Source: Kangiella koreensis DSM 16069
Lineage (GTDB): Bacteria > Pseudomonadota > Gammaproteobacteria > Enterobacterales > Kangiellaceae
Length of the DNA: 64,000 bases
NCBI RefSeq assembly: GCF_000024085.1
Contig: NC_013166.1
Location: 62,001 to 126,000, forward strand
Direction of reading: 5' to 3'
Part shown: piece by piece, positions 62,389 to 64,000 of the stretch
Layout: each line of letters begins with the position of its first letter
Position numbering within the stretch: the first letter of the stretch is position 1
Translations under genes and position numbers: made by a program
The notes under the pieces: model-generated
What the model saw: the letters and a program-made list of their open reading frames with translations, nothing else
Told to the model about the DNA's origin: nothing
Database searches by the model: none

Positions 62389-63456
62389 GTGAGTACACCC
62401 TTAATGATATACAAGCAGAATGTAGCAGAAGTGATTGGTCATACCGATTTACTGAGGATACCATCCCTTTCACAGCTAACGGATTGCGAGATTCTGGTGA
62501 AGTGCGAGTTTCAGAATCCCGGTGGCTCAATCAAGGACCGGGCTGCTTTGCAGATGGTGCAGGATGCCATTGCAAGAGGTGAACTCAAACCCGGCATGAC
62601 TATTGTAGAAGGCACAGCCGGAAATACCGGTATTGGCTTGGCGGTGGTGGCCAAAGCTTTGGGCTTTAAGATGCTGACTGTTATGCCAAAGGGGCAAACA
62701 CCGGAAAAAGAAAAGATGATTGCTCTGCATGGCTCAGAATTAATGTTGGTGGATCCTTGCCCCTTTGCCAACCCGAACCATTTTTATCACACAGCCAAGC
62801 GCCTTGGCGAAGAGAACGACAGCTACTGGTGGGCCAACCAGTTTGAGAATATCAGTAATGCCAAAGCTCATTACGAACACACTGGACCAGAAATTTGGCA
62901 GCAAACTGACGGTAATGTAGACGCTTTAGTATCGGTGTCGGGAACTGGTGGCACTATTGGTGGTTGTTCGCGTTTTTTAAAAGAGCAAAATGAGGATGTG
63001 CAGGTATGGTCAATCGATCCGGATGGATCTGGAATTTATCACTACCTCAAAACTGGTGAATACAAAGCCCAGGGGAGCTCGTTTACCGAGGGGATTGGCA
63101 TTATGCGTACGGTAGCCAATTTTGCACAGGCCAGAATTGATAAAGGCATAACCTTACCGGATGATGATTTAGTCACCGTTTCGCGCGCAGTAAGAAATGC
63201 AGATGGTTTGGTTCTGGGCAGTAGCACGGCATTAAATATTGCCGGTGCACTCTTTGCCGCAGCCAAATCTGGCCCCGGAAAAACCATTGTCACCTTTGCG
63301 TGCGATGCGGGGGAACGCTCTTATTCAAAGTTATGGAATCCGGAGTTTCTGGCCGAAAAAGGCATACAGGAAGACAGAGAAACCATAGAGCAGATGTTCA
63401 ACCGTTATAAGACAATGGATGACAGCGTTATAGTGAACGTTACTGGCAAGGATTAA
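62389..63456 (+). CDS. cysteine synthase-like PLP enzyme
   Basis: A 355-residue PLP-dependent enzyme of the CysK/CBS family. The PLP lysine is in NPGGSIKDRAAL (about 43-54), the substrate loop in EGTAGNTGIGL (about 74-84), and the phosphate loop in SGTGGTIGGCSRF. It is about 30 residues longer than usual CysK, due to a loop (LVDPCPFANPNHFYHTAKRLGEE) and a C-terminal extension. GTG at 62389 or ATG at 62404 could be the start; the second matches the MIY start of many CysK. It overlaps the ACT protein gene by 1 base. Confidence 0.85.
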   Translation: MSTPLMIYKQNVAEVIGHTDLLRIPSLSQLTDCEILVKCEFQNPGGSIKDRAALQMVQDAIARGELKPGMTIVEGTAGNTGIGLAVVAKALGFKMLTVMPKGQTPEKEKMIALHGSELMLVDPCPFANPNHFYHTAKRLGEENDSYWWANQFENISNAKAHYEHTGPEIWQQTDGNVDALVSVSGTGGTIGGCSRFLKEQNEDVQVWSIDPDGSGIYHYLKTGEYKAQGSSFTEGIGIMRTVANFAQARIDKGITLPDDDLVTVSRAVRNADGLVLGSSTALNIAGALFAAAKSGPGKTIVTFACDAGERSYSKLWNPEFLAEKGIQEDRETIEQMFNRYKTMDDSVIVNVTGKD

Positions 63457-63845
63457 TGATGGATAAGAAACCACATTTGAAATTACTGGATGCACAGTTT
63501 GATGTGCATCGACTGTTATCAATGACGGATTTGGAGGACTTACAAGGAAGTTGGTTTTTGTCCTCAACCGATGAAGAATTATCACTGGTTTGTGAGGCGA
63601 TAAACCGTGATTTGCTAAAAGACACTGTGCAGAAAAGTGAGCTGGGTTGGCGGGCAATAAAAGTCGCAGGACCGCTCGACTTTAACCTGACAGGAATTAT
63701 AGCTGGAATAAGCCAGGTATTGGCAGAAGCAGAAATCCCGATCTTTGTCGTCTCCACCTTTGATACCGACTATGTTCTGGTAAAGGAAAGAAAACTTGCT
63801 GAAGCCTTGGTTGTGTTGAAGAAAGCCGGTTATGTGTTTGTTTAA
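63456..63845 (+). CDS. ACT-domain protein
   Basis: A 129-residue protein with an ACT-type regulatory fold of the aspartate-kinase/CASTOR type, seen in the C-terminal half: WRAIKVAGPLDFNLTGIIAGISQVLAEAEIPIFVVSTFDTDYVLVKERKLAEALVVLKKAGY. Such proteins bind amino acids. Its start overlaps the end of the cysteine synthase-like gene (TAATGATG), so it probably regulates or senses the product of that enzyme. After it, 155 bases to the window end show nothing I recognise. Confidence 0.8.
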   Translation: MMDKKPHLKLLDAQFDVHRLLSMTDLEDLQGSWFLSSTDEELSLVCEAINRDLLKDTVQKSELGWRAIKVAGPLDFNLTGIIAGISQVLAEAEIPIFVVSTFDTDYVLVKERKLAEALVVLKKAGYVFV

Positions 63846-64000
63846 ATTGATGAAGTTGCAATGGATGGCTGATTATAGCTGAAATTGCAAACCGGTCGGC
63901 AGAATGGAAAAGTGGCGAGAATGGGCGAATTAAAGCAATGATAAGTGCATGTTAAGTGAAGTTGCCAACATTTCTCTACAAATCAAACGTTAATCCCATT

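Overview
The window looks like a chromosomal segment of a marine-type gammaproteobacterium. Rnk, VF530/DUF2132, a DUF2975-XRE pair, KatG, TspO, MntP, a CorC-type protein and many GGDEF proteins fit this, and a Kangiella-like or other Oceanospirillales-like host is my guess from gene content, not a proven assignment. There are no rRNA, tRNA or CRISPR features and no complete transposase that I can see.

About 1-9.4 kb is an AT-rich accessory block on the + strand. It holds a DUF3800 protein with a proteasome-like Ntn-hydrolase, two tandem membrane paralogues, a double DUF1508 protein, an NT5C-type nucleotidase, an orphan HigA-like antitoxin, and a two-gene OLD-nuclease/UvrD-helicase unit that reads as a Gabija-type phage defence system.

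About 9.5-14.8 kb is the remains of an integron. Three cassettes face left and two face right, separated by attC sites. Between the two arrays lie two inverted copies of a ~100-bp attI-like sequence, a heavily deleted integron integrase gene (its N- and C-terminal codons are still readable) and the 5' three-fifths of comM, cut right after its Walker B motif. One rightward cassette encodes a TIR-like protein of the CAP12/PF10137 type, so both defence modules lie beside the dead integron.

About 14.8-24.9 kb holds a BaeSR-like two-component system with a divergent small cysteine-containing periplasmic protein, a DUF1996 lipoprotein, two diguanylate cyclases and small membrane or secreted proteins. 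About 24.9-30.3 kb is a visibly more GC-rich operon: YtrA-type GntR regulator with a clear operator, ABC ATPase, large permease, and an S9 peptidase, with ATGA overlaps between the last three.

About 30.4-39.6 kb carries an RhlE-like RNA helicase, a frameshifted DUF2938 gene divergent from a MerR regulator, a GNAT protein, a DUF2975-XRE pair, and a run of four beta-lactamase-fold serine hydrolases. About 39.7-64 kb looks like ordinary chromosome: KatG, cytochrome b561, DUF1287, Rnk, an EncFtn-type ferritin without a targeting tail, PhzF, an FMN reductase, a P-type ATPase, TspO, MntP, CorC-like protein, four more GGDEF proteins, a 2OG-Fe(II) oxygenase, and a cysteine synthase-like enzyme coupled to an ACT protein.
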